A stretch of 38,288 bases of DNA from Saccoglossus kowalevskii (GCF_000003605.2 NW_003130219.1:1-38288), one strand, 5' to 3'. Positions 24,711-37,564 are shown, numbered from the stretch's first letter. The notes: generated by a model from the sequence alone, not told the origin. Numbers and translations are program-made.

Positions 24711-27482
24711 CCTGTGAGCTATGTAACCCACACTGTATTAACTCGTTTGCTGGGTATCCCACAGTGTATTTAACCTGTGTAGGCTATGAAACCCACACTG
24801 TATTAACTCGTTTGTTGGGTATCCCACAGTGTATTTAACCTGTGTGCTATGTAATCCACAATGTATTAACTCGTTAGTTGGGTATCCCATAGAGTATTTA
24901 ACATGTGTGTTATGTAACCCACACTGTATTAACTCGTTTGTTGGGTATCCCAAAGTCTATTTAACATGTTTGTTATGTAACCCACAATGTATTAACTCGT
25001 TTGTTGGGTATCCCACAGTGTATTTAATCTGTGAACTATGTAATCCACAATGTATTAACTCGTTTCTTGGGCATTCCACAGTGTATTTAACCTGTGTGCT
25101 ATGTAACCCACAATGTATTAACTCGTTTGTTGGGTATCCCACAGTGTATTTAACCTACATGTATGTGTTATGTAACCCACAGTGTATTAACTCGTCTGTT
25201 AGGTATCCCACAGTGTATTTAACCTGTGTGCTATGAAACCCACACTGTATTAACTCATTTGTTGGGTATCCCACAGTGTATTTAACCTGTGAACTATGTA
25301 ACCCACAATATATTAACTCGTTTGTTGGGTATCCCACAGTGTATATAACCTGTGTGTCATGTAACCCACACTGTATTAACTCATTTGTTGGGTATCCCAC
25401 AGTGTATATAACCTGTGTGTTATGTAACCCACAATGTATTATCTCGTTTGTTGGGTATCCCACAGGGTATTTAACCTGTGAACTATGTAACCCACAATAT
25501 ATTAACTCGTTTGTTGGGCATTCCACAGTGTATTTAACTTGTGTGCTATGTAACCCACAATGTATTAACTCGTTTGTTGGGTATCCCACAGTGTATTTAA
25601 CCTGTGTGTCATGTAACCCACAATGTATTAACTCGTTTGTTGGGCATCCCACAGTGTATTTAACCTGTGTGCCATGTAACCCACAACGTATTAACTCGTT
25701 TGTTGGGTATCCCACAGTGTATATAACCTGTGTGTTATGTAACCCACACTGTATTAACTCGTTTGTTGGGTATCCCACAGTGTATTTAACCTGTGTGCTA
25801 TGTAACTCATAATGTATTAACTCGTTTGTTGGGTATCCCACAGTGTATATAACCTGTGTGTTATGTAACCCACAATGCATTAACTCGTTTGTTGGGTATC
25901 CCACAGTGTATTTACCCTGTGGGGGGCTATGAAATCCACACTGTATTAACTCGTTTGTTGGGTATCCAACAGTGTATTTAACCTGTGTGCTATGTAACCA
26001 ACAATGTATTAACTCGTTTGTTGGGTATCCCACAGTGTATTTAACCTGTGTGATATGTAACCCATAATGTATTAACTCGTCTGTAGGGTATCCCACAGTG
26101 TATTTAACCTGTGTGCTATGAAACCCACACTGTATTAACTCGTTTGTTGGGTATTCCACAGTGTATTTCACCTGTGTGTTATGTAACCCACACTGTATTA
26201 ACTCGTTTGTTGGGTATCCCATAGTGTATTTAACCTGTGAGCTATGTAACCCACACTGTATTAACTCGTTTGTTGGGTATCCCACAGTGTATTTAACCTG
26301 TGTGGGCTATGAAACCCACACTGTATTAACTCGTTTGTTGGGTATCCCACAGTGTATTTAACCTGTGTGCTATGTAATCCACAATGTATTAACTCGTTAG
26401 TTGGGTATCCCATAGAGTATTTAACATGTGTGTTATGTAACCCACACTGTATTAACTCGTTTGTTGGGTATCCCAAAGTCTATTTAACATGTTTGTTATG
26501 TAACCCACAATGTATTAACTCGTTTGTTGGGTATCACACAGTGTATTTAATCTGTGAACTATGTAATCCACAATGTATTAACTCGTTTCTTGGGCATTCC
26601 ACAGTGTATTTAACCTGTGTGCTATGTAACCCACAATGTATTAACTCGTTTGTTGGGTATCCCACAGTGTATTTAACCTACATGTATGTGTTATGTAACC
26701 CACAGTGTATTAACTCGTCTGTTAGGTATCCCACAGTGTATTTAACCTGTGTGCTATGAAACCCACACTGTATTAAGTCATTTGTTGGGTATCCCACAGT
26801 GTATTTAACCTGTGAACTATGTAACCCACAATATATTAACTCGTTTGTTGGGTATCCCACAGTGTATATAACCTGTGTGTCATGTAACCCACACTGTATT
26901 AACTCATTTGTTGGGTATCCCACAGTGTATATAACCTGTGTGTTATGTAACCCACAATGTATTATCTCGTTTGTTGGGTATCCCACAGGGTATTTAACCT
27001 GTGAACTATGTAACCCACAATATATTAACTCGTTTGTTGGGCATTCCACAGTGTATTTAACTTGTGTGCTATGTAACCCACAATGTATTAACTCGTTTGT
27101 TGGGTATCCCACAGTGTATTTAACCTGTGTGTCATGTAACCCACAATGTATTAACTCGTTTGTTGGGCATCCCACAGTGTATTTAACCTGTGTGCCATGT
27201 AACCCACAACGTATTAACTCGTTTGTTGGGTATCCCACAGTGTATATAACCTGTGTGTTATGTAACCCACACTGTATTAACTCGTTTGTTGGGTATCCCA
27301 CAGTGTATTTAACCTGTGTGCTATGTAACTCATAATGTATTAACTCGTTTGTTGGGTATCCCACAGTGTATATAACCTGTGTGTTATGTAACCCACAATG
27401 TATTAACTCGTTTGTTGGGTATCCCACAGTGTATTTACCCTGTGGGGGCTATGAAATCCACACTGTATTAACTCGTTTGTTG
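24711..27482 (+). repeat. 1,523-bp tandem duplication (F4)
   Basis: About 24,711-25,960 matches about 26,234-27,482. The offset is 1,523, which is 24 monomers (1,512) plus 11; the length variants inside sum to 11 (+6 ACATGT insertion, +3 GGGGGG unit, +2 GTGTGGGCTATG). The TATTATCTCG plus CACAGGGTATTT pair (25,440-25,470 and 26,963-26,993) is common to both copies. The copies differ at other sites that link the second one to the block at 13,958. Confidence 0.85.
25155..26285 (-). other. Longest minus-strand open frame, repeat-derived, not called a gene
   Basis: This frame of 376 codons is a 21-residue repeat of the type GYPTNELIHCGLHNTQVKYT. It is open only because 63 bp is 21 codons and no frame-shifting unit of the right kind falls inside it. 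The opposite strand is also open over much of it. There is no non-repeat start, signal peptide or end domain. The commonest site variants change residues (N/S, H/Q, Y/C). I see no support for a protein; a translated repeat peptide cannot be excluded from sequence alone. Confidence 0.85.
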
Positions 27483-28899
27483 GGTATCCCACAGTGTATT
27501 TAACCTGTGTGCTATGTAAGCAACAATGTATTAACTCGTTTGTTGGGTATACCACAGTGTATATAACATGTGTGTTATGTAACCCACACTGTATTAACTC
27601 GTTTGTTGGGTATCCCACAGTGTATTTACCCTGTGGGGGCTATGAAATCCACACTGTATTAACTCGTTTGTTGGGTATCCAACAGTGTATTTAACCTGTG
27701 TGCTATGTAACCAACAATGTATTAACTCGTTTGTTGGGTATCCCACAGTGTATTTAACCTGTGTGATATGTAACCCATAATGTATTAACTCGTCTGTAGG
27801 GTATCCCACAGTGTATTTAACCTGTGTGCATATGAAACCCACACTGTATTAACTCGTTTGTTGGGTATTCCACAGTGTATTTAACCTGTGTGTTATGTAA
27901 CCCACACTGTATTAACTCGTTTGTTGGGTATCCCACAGTGTATTTAACCTGTGGGGGCTATGAAACCCACACTGTATTAACTCGTTTGTTGGGCATCCCA
28001 CAGTGTATTTAACCTGTGTGCTATGTAACCAACAATGTATTAACTCGTTTGTTGGGTATCCCACAGTGTATTTAACCTGTGTGCTATGTAACTCACAATG
28101 TATTAACTCGTTTGTTGGGTATCCCACAGTGTATTTATCCTGTGTGTTATGTAATCACCCATTGTATTAACTCGTTTGTTGGGTATCCCACAGTGTATTT
28201 AACCTGTGTGCCATGTAATCCACAATGTATTAACTCGTTTGTTGGGTATCCCACAGTGTATTTAATCTGTGGGGGCTATGAAACCAACACTGTATTATCT
28301 CGTTTGTTGGGTATCCCACAGTGTATTTAACCTGTGTGCTATGTAACTCACACTGTATTAACTCGTTTGTTGGGGATCCCACAGTGTATTTACCCTGTGG
28401 GGGCTATGAAATCCACACTGTATTAACTCGTTTGTTGGGTATCCCACAGTGTATTTAACCTGTGTGCTATGTAACCAACAATGTATTAACTCGTTTGTTG
28501 GGTATCCCACAGTGTATTTAACCTGTGTTATATGTAACCCATAATGTATTAACTCGTCTGTAGGGTATCCCACAGTGTATTTAACCTGTGTGCTATGAAA
28601 CCCACACTGTATTAACTCGTTTGTTGGGTATTCCACAGTGTATTTCACCTGTGTGTTATGTAACCCACACTGTATTAACTCGTTTGTTGGGTATTCCATA
28701 GTGTATTTAACCTGTGTGCTATGTAACCCACAATGTATTAACTCGTTTGTTGGGCATCCCACAGTGTATTTAACCTGTGTGCTATGTCACCCACAACGTA
28801 TTAACTCGTTTGTTGGGTATCACACAGTGTATTTAACCTGTGTGCTATGTAACCCGCAATGTATTATCTCGTTTGTTGGGCATCTCACAGTGTATTTAA

Positions 28900-29659
28900 C
28901 ATGTGTGCTATGTAACCCACACTGTATTAACTCGTTTTTTGGGTATCCCACAGTGTATTTAACTAGTGTGTTATGTAACCAACAATGTATTAACTTGTTT
29001 GTTGGGTATCCCACAGTGTATTTAACCTGTGTGTTATGCAACCCACAATGTATTAACTCGTTTGTTGGGTATCCCACAGTGTATTTAAACTGTGTGTTAT
29101 GTAACCCACAATGTATTAACTCGTTTGTTGGGCATCCCACAGTGTATTTAACCTGTGAGCTATGTAACCCACACTGTATTAACTCGTTTGTTGGGTATCC
29201 CACAGTGTATTTAACCTGTGTGGGCTATGAAACCCACAATGTATTAACTCGTTTGTTGGGTATCCCACAGTGTATTTAACCTGTGTGCTATGTAACCCAC
29301 ACTGTATTAACTCGTTTTTTGGGTATCCCACAGTGTATTTAACTAGTGTGTTATGTAACCAACAATGTATTAACTTGTTTGTTGGGTATCCCACAGTGTA
29401 TTTAACCTGTGTGTTATGCAACCCACAATGTATTAACTCGTTTGTTGGGTATCCCACAGTGTATTTAAACTGTGTGTTATGTAACCCACAATGTATTAAC
29501 TCGTTTGTTGGGCATCCCACAGTGTATTTAACCTGTGAGCTATGTAACCCACACTGTATTAACTCGTTTGTTGGGTATCCCACAGTGTATTTAACCTGTG
29601 TGGGCTATGAAACCCACACTGTATTAACTCGTTTGTTGGGTATCCCACAGTGTATTTAA
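28900..29659 (+). repeat. 380-bp tandem duplication (F3 end)
   Basis: About 28,900-29,279 and 29,280-29,659 repeat the series CGTTTTTTGGG, AACTAGTG, AACTTGTTTG, TTATGCAACC, AAACTGTG, GGGCATCCC, GAGCTATG, GTGTGGGCTATG. The offset of 380 is 6 monomers plus 2 from the GTGTGGGCTATG unit. No other F3 copy has this second round. Confidence 0.88.
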
Positions 29660-30789
29660 CCTGTGTGCTATGTAATCCACAATGTATTAACTCGTTAGTT
29701 GGGTATCCCACAGAGTATTTAACATGTGTGTTATGTAACCCACACTGTATTAACTCGTTTGTTGGGTATCCCACAGTGTATTTAACCTGTGTGCTATGTA
29801 ACCAACAATGTATTAACTCGTTTGCTGGGTATCCCACAGTGTATTTAACCTGTGTGCTATGTAACTCACAATGTATTAACTCGTTTGTTGGGTATCCCAA
29901 AGTGTATTTAAGCTGTGTGTTATGTAACCCACAATGTATTAACTTGTTTGTTAGGTATCCCACAGTGTATTTAACCAGTGTGCTATGTAACCCACACTGT
30001 ATTAACTCGTTTGTTGGGTATCCCACAGTGTATTTAACCTGTGTGGGCAATGAAACCCACACTGTAATAACTCGTTTGTTGGGTATCCTACAGTGTATTT
30101 AACCTGTGTGCTATGTAACCAACAATGTATTAACTCGTGTGCTGGGTATCCCACAGTGTATTTAACCTGTGTGCTATGTAACTCACAATGTATTAACTCG
30201 TTTGTTGGGTATCCCAAAGTGTATTTAAGCTGTGTGTTATGTAACCCACAATGTATTAACTCGTTTGATGGGTATCCCACAGTGTATTTAACCTGTGAAC
30301 TATGTACCCACAATGTATTAACTCGTTTGTTGGGTATCCCACAGTGTATTTAACCTGTGTGCTATGTAACCCACAATGTATTATCTCGTTTTTGGGTATC
30401 CCACAGTGTATTTAACCTGTGTGCCATGTAACCCACAATGTATTAACTCGTTTGTTGTGTATCCCACAGTGTATTTTAACCTGTGTGTTATGTAACCCAC
30501 ACTGTATTAACTCATTGGTTGGGTATCCCACAGTGTATATAACCTGTGTGTTATGTAACCCACAATGTATTAACTCGTTTGTTGGGTATCCCACAGTGTA
30601 TTTAACCTGTGAACTATGTAACCCACAATATATTAACTCGTTTGTTGGGCATTCCACAGTGTATTTAACCTGTGTGCTATGTAACCCACAATGTATTAAC
30701 TCGTTTGTTGGGTATCCACAGTGTATTTAACCTGTGTGCTATGTCACCCACAATGTATTAACTCGCTTGTTGGGTATCGCACAGTGTAT

Positions 30790-31420
30790 TTAACCTGTGT
30801 GCTATGTAACCCGCAATGTATTAACTCGTTTGTTGGGCATCCCACAGTGTATTTAACCTGTGTGCTATGTAACCCACAATGTATTAACTCGTTTGTTGGG
30901 TATCCCACAGTGTATTTAACCTGTGTGCCATGTAACCCACAATGTATTAACTCGTTTGTTGGTTATCCCACAGTGTATTTAATCTGTGGGGGCTATGAAA
31001 CCCACACTGTATTATCTCGTTTGTTGGGTATCCCACAGTGTATTTAACCTGTGTGCTATGTAACTCACAATGTATTAACTCGTTTGTTGGGTATCCCACA
31101 GTGTATTTAACCTGTGTGTTATGTAACCCACAAAGTATTAACTCGTTTGTTGGGTATCCACAGTGTATTTAACCTGTGTGCTATGTAACCCGCAATGTAT
31201 TAACTCGTTTGTTGGGCATCCCACAGTGTATTTAACCTGTGTGCTATGTAACCCACAATGTATTAACTCGTTTGTTGGGTATCCCACAGTGTATTTAACC
31301 TGTGCGCCATGTAACCCACAATGTATTAACTCGTTTGTTGGGTATCCCACAGTGTATTTAATCTGTGGGGGATATGACACCCACACTGTATTATCTCGTT
31401 TGTTGGAGTATCCTACAGTG
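30790..31420 (+). repeat. 379-bp tandem duplication
   Basis: The CCCGCAATG, GGGCATCCC, CAATG, GTGCCATG or GCGCCATG, and ATCTGTGGGGG series at about 30,800-31,045 recurs at about 31,179-31,424. The offset of 379 is 6 monomers plus 1: +2 from the G-run unit and -1 from TATCCACAG. The second copy has GGGGGATATGACACC and TTGGAGTATCC changes. Confidence 0.75.
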
Positions 31421-32677
31421 TATTTAACCTGTGTGCTATGTAACTCACAATGTATTAACTCGTTTGTTGGATAACCCACAGTGTATTTAACCAGTGTGTT
31501 ATGTAACCAACAATGTATTAACTCGTTTGCTGGGTATCCCACAGTGTATTTAACCTGTGTGCTATGTAACTCACAATGTATTAACTCGTTTGTTGGGTAT
31601 CCCAAAGTGTATTTAAGCTGTGTGTTATGTAACCCACAATGTATTAACTCGTTTGATGGGTATCCCACAGTGTATTTAACCTGTGAACTATGTACCCACA
31701 ATGTATTAACTCGTTTGTTGGGTGTCCCACAGTGTATTTAACCTGTGTGCTATGTAACCCACAATGTATTAACTCGTTTTTGGGTATCCCACAGTGTATT
31801 TAACCTGTGTGCCATGTAACCCACAATGTATTAACTCGTTTGTTGGGTATCCCACAGTGTATTTTAACCTGTGTGTTATGTAACCCACAGTGTATTAACT
31901 CATCTGTTTGGTATCCCACAGTGTATTTAACCTGTGTGCTTTGTAACCCACAATGTATTAACTCGTTTGTTGGGTATCCCACAGTGTATATAACCTGCGT
32001 GTTATGTAACCCACAATGTATTAACTCGTTTGTTGGGTATCACATAATGTATTTAACCTGTGTGCTATGTAACCCACAATGTATTAACTCGTTTGTTGGG
32101 TATCCACAGTGTATTTAACCTGTGTGCTATGTAACCCGCAATGTATTAACTCGTTTGTTGGGCATCCCACAGTGTATTTAACCTGTGTGCTATGTAAACC
32201 ACAATGTATTAACTCGTTTGTTGGGTATCCCACAGTGTATTTAACCTGTGTGCCATGTAACCCACAATGTATTAACTCGTTTGTTGGGTATCCCACAGTG
32301 TATTTTAACCTGTGTGTTATGTAACCCACAGTGTATTAACTCATCTGTTTGGTATCCCACAGTGTATTTAACCTGTGTGCTTTGTAACCCACAATGTATT
32401 AACTCATTTGTTGGGTATCCCACAGTGTATATAACTGCGTGTTATGTAACCCACAATGTATTAACTCGTTTGTTGGGTATCCCACAGTGTATTTAACCTG
32501 TTTGCTATGTAACCCACAATGTATTAACTCGTTTGTTGGGTATCCCACAGTGTATTTAACCTGTGTGCCATGTAATCCACAATGTATTAACTCGTTTGTT
32601 GGCTATCCCACAGTGTATTTAATCTGTAGGGGCTATGAAACCCACACTGTACTTTCTCGTTTGTTGGGTATCCCACA

Positions 32678-33568
32678 GTGTATTTAACCTGTGTGCTATG
32701 TAACTCACAATGTATTAACTCGTTTGTTGGGTATCCCACAGTGTATTTAACCTGTGTGTTATATAACTCACAATGTATTAACTCGTTTGTTGGGTATCCT
32801 ACAGTGTATTTAACCTGTGTGTTATGTAACCCACACTGTATTAACTCGTTTGTTGGGTATCCCATAGTGTATTTAACCTGTGTGCTATGTAACCCACAAT
32901 GTATTAACTCGTTTGTTGGGCATCCCACAGTGTATTTAACCTGTGTGCTATGTCACCCACAACGTATTAACTCGTTTGTTGGGTATCACACAGTGTATTT
33001 AACCTGTGTGCTATGTAACCCGCAATGTATTAACTCGTTTGTTGGGCATCTCACAGTGTATTTAACATGTGTGCTATGTAACCCACACTGTATTAACTCG
33101 TTTTTTGGGTATCCCACAGTGTATTTAACTAGTGTGTTATGTAACCAACAATGTATTAACTTGTTTGTTGGGTATCCCACAGTGTATTTAACCTGTGTGT
33201 TATGCAACCCACAATGTATTAACTCGTTTGTTGGGTATCCCACAGTGTATTTAAACTGTGTGTTATGTAACCCACAATGTATTAACTCGTTTGTTGGGCA
33301 TCCCACAGTGTATTTAACCTGTGAGCTATGTAACCCACACTGTATTAACTCGTTTGTTGGGTATCCCACAGTGTATTTAACCTGTGTGCCATGCAACCCA
33401 CACTGTATTAACTCGTTTGTTGGGTATCCCACAGTGTATTTAACCTGTGTATTATGTAACCCACACTGTATTAACTCGTTTGTTGGGTATCCCACAGTGT
33501 ATTTAACCTGTGTCTTATGTAACCCACACTGTATTAACTCGTTTGTTGGGTATCCACAGTGTATTTAA
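32678..33568 (+). other. Longest plus-strand open frame, repeat-derived, not called a gene
   Basis: This frame of 296 codons repeats TCVLCNPQCINSFVGYP-like units. It begins at a GTG within a monomer (GTG TAT TTA ACC) and not at an ATG with a leader. It ends in the stereotyped tail GYPQCI followed by TAA once a one-base-short TATCCACAG unit shifts the frame. The antisense frame is open over most of the same bases. It is best read as a by-product of monomer length. Confidence 0.85.
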
Positions 33569-34289
33569 CCTGTGTGTTATGTAACCCACAATGTATTAAC
33601 TCGTTTGTTGAGTATCCCACAGTGTATTTAACCTGTGAACTATGTACCCACAATGTATTAACTCGTTTGTTGGGTATCCCACAGTGTATTTAACCTGTTT
33701 GCTATGTAACCCACAATGTATTAACTCGTTTGTTGGGTATCCCACAGTGTATTTAACCTGTGTGCCATGTAATCCACAATGTATTAACTCGTTTGTTGGG
33801 TATCCCACAGTGTATTTAATCTGTGGGGGCTATGAAACCCACAATGTATTATCTCGTTTGTTGGGTATCCCACAGTGTATTTAACCTGTGTGCTATGTAA
33901 CTCACAATGTATTAACTCGTTTGTTGGGTATCCCACAGTGTATTTAACCTGTGTGTTATATAACTCACAATGTATTAACTCGTTTGTTGGGTATCCCACA
34001 GTGTATTTAACCTGTGTGCTATGTAACCCACACTGTATTAACTCGTTTGTTGGGTATCCCACAGTGTATTTAACCTGTGTGCTATGTAACCCACAATGTA
34101 TTAACTCGTTTGTTGGGTATCCCACAGTGTATTTAACCTGTGCGCTATGTAACCCACAACGTATTAACTCGTTTGTTGGGTATCCCACAGTGTATTTAAC
34201 CTGTGTGTTATGTAACCCACACTGTATTAACTCGTTTGTTGAGTATCCAACAGTGTATTTAACCTGTGTGTTATGTAACCCACACTGTA

Positions 34290-35440
34290 TTAACTCGTTT
34301 GTTGGGTATCCCACAGTGTATTTAACCTGTGGGGGCTATGAAACCCACACTGTATTAACTCGTTTGTTGGGCATCCCACAGTGTATTTAACCTGTGTGCT
34401 ATGTAACCAACAATGTATTAACTCGTTTGTTGGGTATCCCACAGTGTATTTAACCTGTGTGCTATGTAACTCACAATGTATTAACTCGTTTGTTGGGTAT
34501 CCCACAGTGTATTTAACCTGTGTGTTATGTAATCACCCATTGTATTAACTCGGTTGTTGGACATCCCACAGTGTATTTAACCGGTGTGCTTTGTAACCAA
34601 CAATGTATTAACTCGTTTGTTGGGTATCCCACAGTGTATTTAACCTGTGTGCTATGTAACCCACAATGTATTAACTCGTTTGTTGGGTATCCCACAGTGT
34701 GTTTAACCTGTGTGCTATGTAACCCACAATGTATTAACTCGTTTGTTGGGTATCCCACAGTGTATTTAACCTGTGTGTTATGTAACCCACACTGTATTAA
34801 CTCGTTTGTTGAGTATCCAACAGTGTATATAACCTGTGTGTTATGTAACCCACAATGTATTAACTCGTTTGTTGGGTATCCCACAGTGTATTTAACCTGT
34901 GTGCTATGTATCCCACACTTTATTAACTCGTTTGTTGGGTTTCCCACAGTGTATTTAACCAGTGTGTTATGTAACCAACAATGTATTAACTCGTTTGTTG
35001 GGTATCCCACAGTGTATTTAACCTGTGTGTTATGTAACCCACAATGTATTAACTCGTTTGTTGGATAACCCACAGTGTATTTAACCTGTGTGTTATGTAA
35101 CCCACACTGTATTAACTCGTTTGTTGGGTATCCCACAGTGTATTTAACCTGTGGGGGCTATGAAACCCACACTGTATTAACTCGTTTGTTGGGCATCCCA
35201 CAGTGTATTTAACCTGTGTGCTATGTAACCAACAATGTATTAACTCGTTTGTTGGGTATCCCACAGTGTATTTAACCTGTGTGCTATGTAACTCACAATG
35301 TATTAACTCGTTTGTTGGGTATCCCACAGTGTATTTAACCTGTGTGTTATGTAATCACCCATTGTATTAACTCGGTTGTTGGACATCCCACAGTGTATTT
35401 AACCGGTGTGCTTTGTAACCAACAATGTATTAACTCGTTT
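34290..35440 (+). repeat. 822-bp tandem duplication (F1)
   Basis: About 34,290-34,620 matches 35,112-35,440 at offset 822, which is 13 monomers (819) plus 3 (+2 and +1 units). Both copies share a private T-to-G change, AACTCGGTTGTTGG, at 34,553 and 35,375, found in none of the other TAATCACCC units. Confidence 0.85.
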
Positions 35441-36279
35441 GTTGGGTATTCCACAGTGTATTTAACCTGTGTGCTATGTAACCAACAATGTATTAACTCG
35501 TTTGTTGGGTAACCCACAGTGTATTTAACCTGTGTGTTATGTAACCCACAATGTATTAACTTGTTTGTTAGGTATCCCACAGTGTATTTAACCAGTGTGT
35601 TATGTAACCCACAGTGTATTAACTCGTTTGTTGGGCATCCCACAGTGTGTTTTACCTGTGAGCTATATAACCCACACTGTATTAACTCGTTTGTTGGGTA
35701 TCCCACAGTGTATTTAATCTGTGGGGGTAATGAAACCCACACTGTATTAACTCGTTTGTTGGGTATCCTACAGTGTATTTAACCTGTGTGCTATGTAACC
35801 AACAATGTATTAACTCGTTTGCTGGGTATCCCACAGTGTATTTAACCTGTGTGCTATGTAACTCACAATGTATTAACTCGTTTGTTGGGTATCCCAAAGT
35901 GTATTTAAGCTGTGTGTTATGTAACCCACAATGTATTAACTCGTTTGTTGGGTATCCCACAGGGTATTTAACCTGTTTGCTATGTAACCCACAATGTATT
36001 AACTCGTTTGTTGGGTATCCCACAGTGTATTTAACCTGTGTGCCATGTAATCCCACAATGTATTAACTCGTTTGTTGGGTATCCCACAGTGTATTTAATC
36101 TGTGGGGGCTATGAAACCCACACTGTATTATCTCGTTTGTTGGGTATCCCACAGTGTATTTAACCTGTGTGCTATGTAACTCACAATGTATTAACTCGTT
36201 TGTTGGGTATCCCACAGTGTATTTAACCTGTGTGTTATATAACTCACAATGTATTAACTCGTTTGTTGGGTATCCCACA

Positions 36280-36531
36280 GTGTATTTAACCTGTGTGCTA
36301 TGTAACCCACACTGTATTAACTCGTTTGTTGGGTATCCCACAGTGTATTTAACCTGTGTGCTATGTAACCCACAATGTATTAACTCGTTTGTTGGGTATC
36401 CCACAGTGTATTTAACCTGTGTGCTATGTAACCCACACTGTATTAACTCGTTTGTTGGGTATCCCACAGTGTATTTAACCTGTGTGCTATGTAACCCACA
36501 ATGTATTAACTCGTTTGTTGGGTATCCCACA
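36280..36531 (+). repeat. 126-bp dimer tandemly duplicated
   Basis: 36,280-36,405 and 36,406-36,531 are identical. Each is a CACACTG unit followed by a CACAATG unit, both with GTGCTATG. The related segment at 5,556-6,071 has this pair once; this segment is exactly 126 bp longer. Both segments end in the private CCCACACTGTGTATTTAACC (+2 bases). Confidence 0.88.
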
Positions 36532-37084
36532 GTGTATTTAACCTGTGTGCTATGTAACCCACAATGTATTAACTCGTTTGTTGGGTATCCCACAGTGTAT
36601 TTAACCTGTGTGTTATGTAACCCACACTGTATTAACTCGTTTGTTGAGTATCCAACAGTGTATATAACCTGTGTGTTATGTAACCCACAATGTATTAACT
36701 CGTTTGTTGGGTATCCCACAGTGTATTTAACCTGTGTGCTATGTAACCCACACTTTATTAACTCGTTTGTTGGGTATCCCACACTGTGTATTTAACCAGT
36801 GTGTTATGTAACCAACAATGTATTAACTCGTTTGTTGGGTATTCCACAGTGTATTTAACCTGTGTGCTATGTAACCAACAATGTATTAACTCGTTTGTTG
36901 GGTAACCCACAGTGTATTTAACCTGTGTGTTATGTAACCCACAATGTATTAACTTGTTTGTTAGGTATCCCACAGTGTATTTAACCAGTGTGTTATGTAA
37001 CCCACAGTGTATTAACTCGTTTGTTGGGCATCCCACAGTGTGTTTAACCTGTGAGCTATGTAACCCACACTGTATTAACTCGTT

Positions 37085-37400
37085 TGTTGGGTATCCACAT
37101 TGTATTTAATCTGTGGGGGCAATGAAACCCACACTGTAATAACTCGTTTGTTGGGTATCCCACAGTGTATTTAACCTGTGTGCTATGTACCCACAATGTA
37201 TTAACTCGTTTGTTGGGTATCCCACAGTGTATTTAACCTGTGTGCTATGTACCCACAATGTATTAACTCGTTTGTTGGGTATCCCACAGTGTATTTAACC
37301 TGTGTGTTATGTAACCCACAATGTATAACTCGTTGTTGGGTATCCACAGTGTATTTAACCTGTGTGTTATGTAACCACAATGTATTAACTCGTTTGTTGG
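37085..37400 (+). repeat. Irregular monomer stretch
   Basis: Several one-base-short units cluster here: TATCCACATTG (near 37,093), GTACCCACAATG twice (near 37,188 and 37,250), GTATAACTCGTTGTTGGG and TATCCACAG (37,323-37,350), and GTAACCACAATG (near 37,372). Such losses are rare in the rest of the array. They may be real or reflect local consensus quality. Confidence 0.65.
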
Positions 37401-37564
37401 GTATCCCAAAGTGTATTTAAGCTGTGGGGGTAATGAAACCCACACTGTATTAACTCGTTTGTTGGGTATCCCACAGTGTATTTAATCTGTGGGGGTAATG
37501 AAACCCACACTGTAATAACTCGTTTGTTGGGTATCCTACAGTGTATTTAACCTGTGTGTTATGT

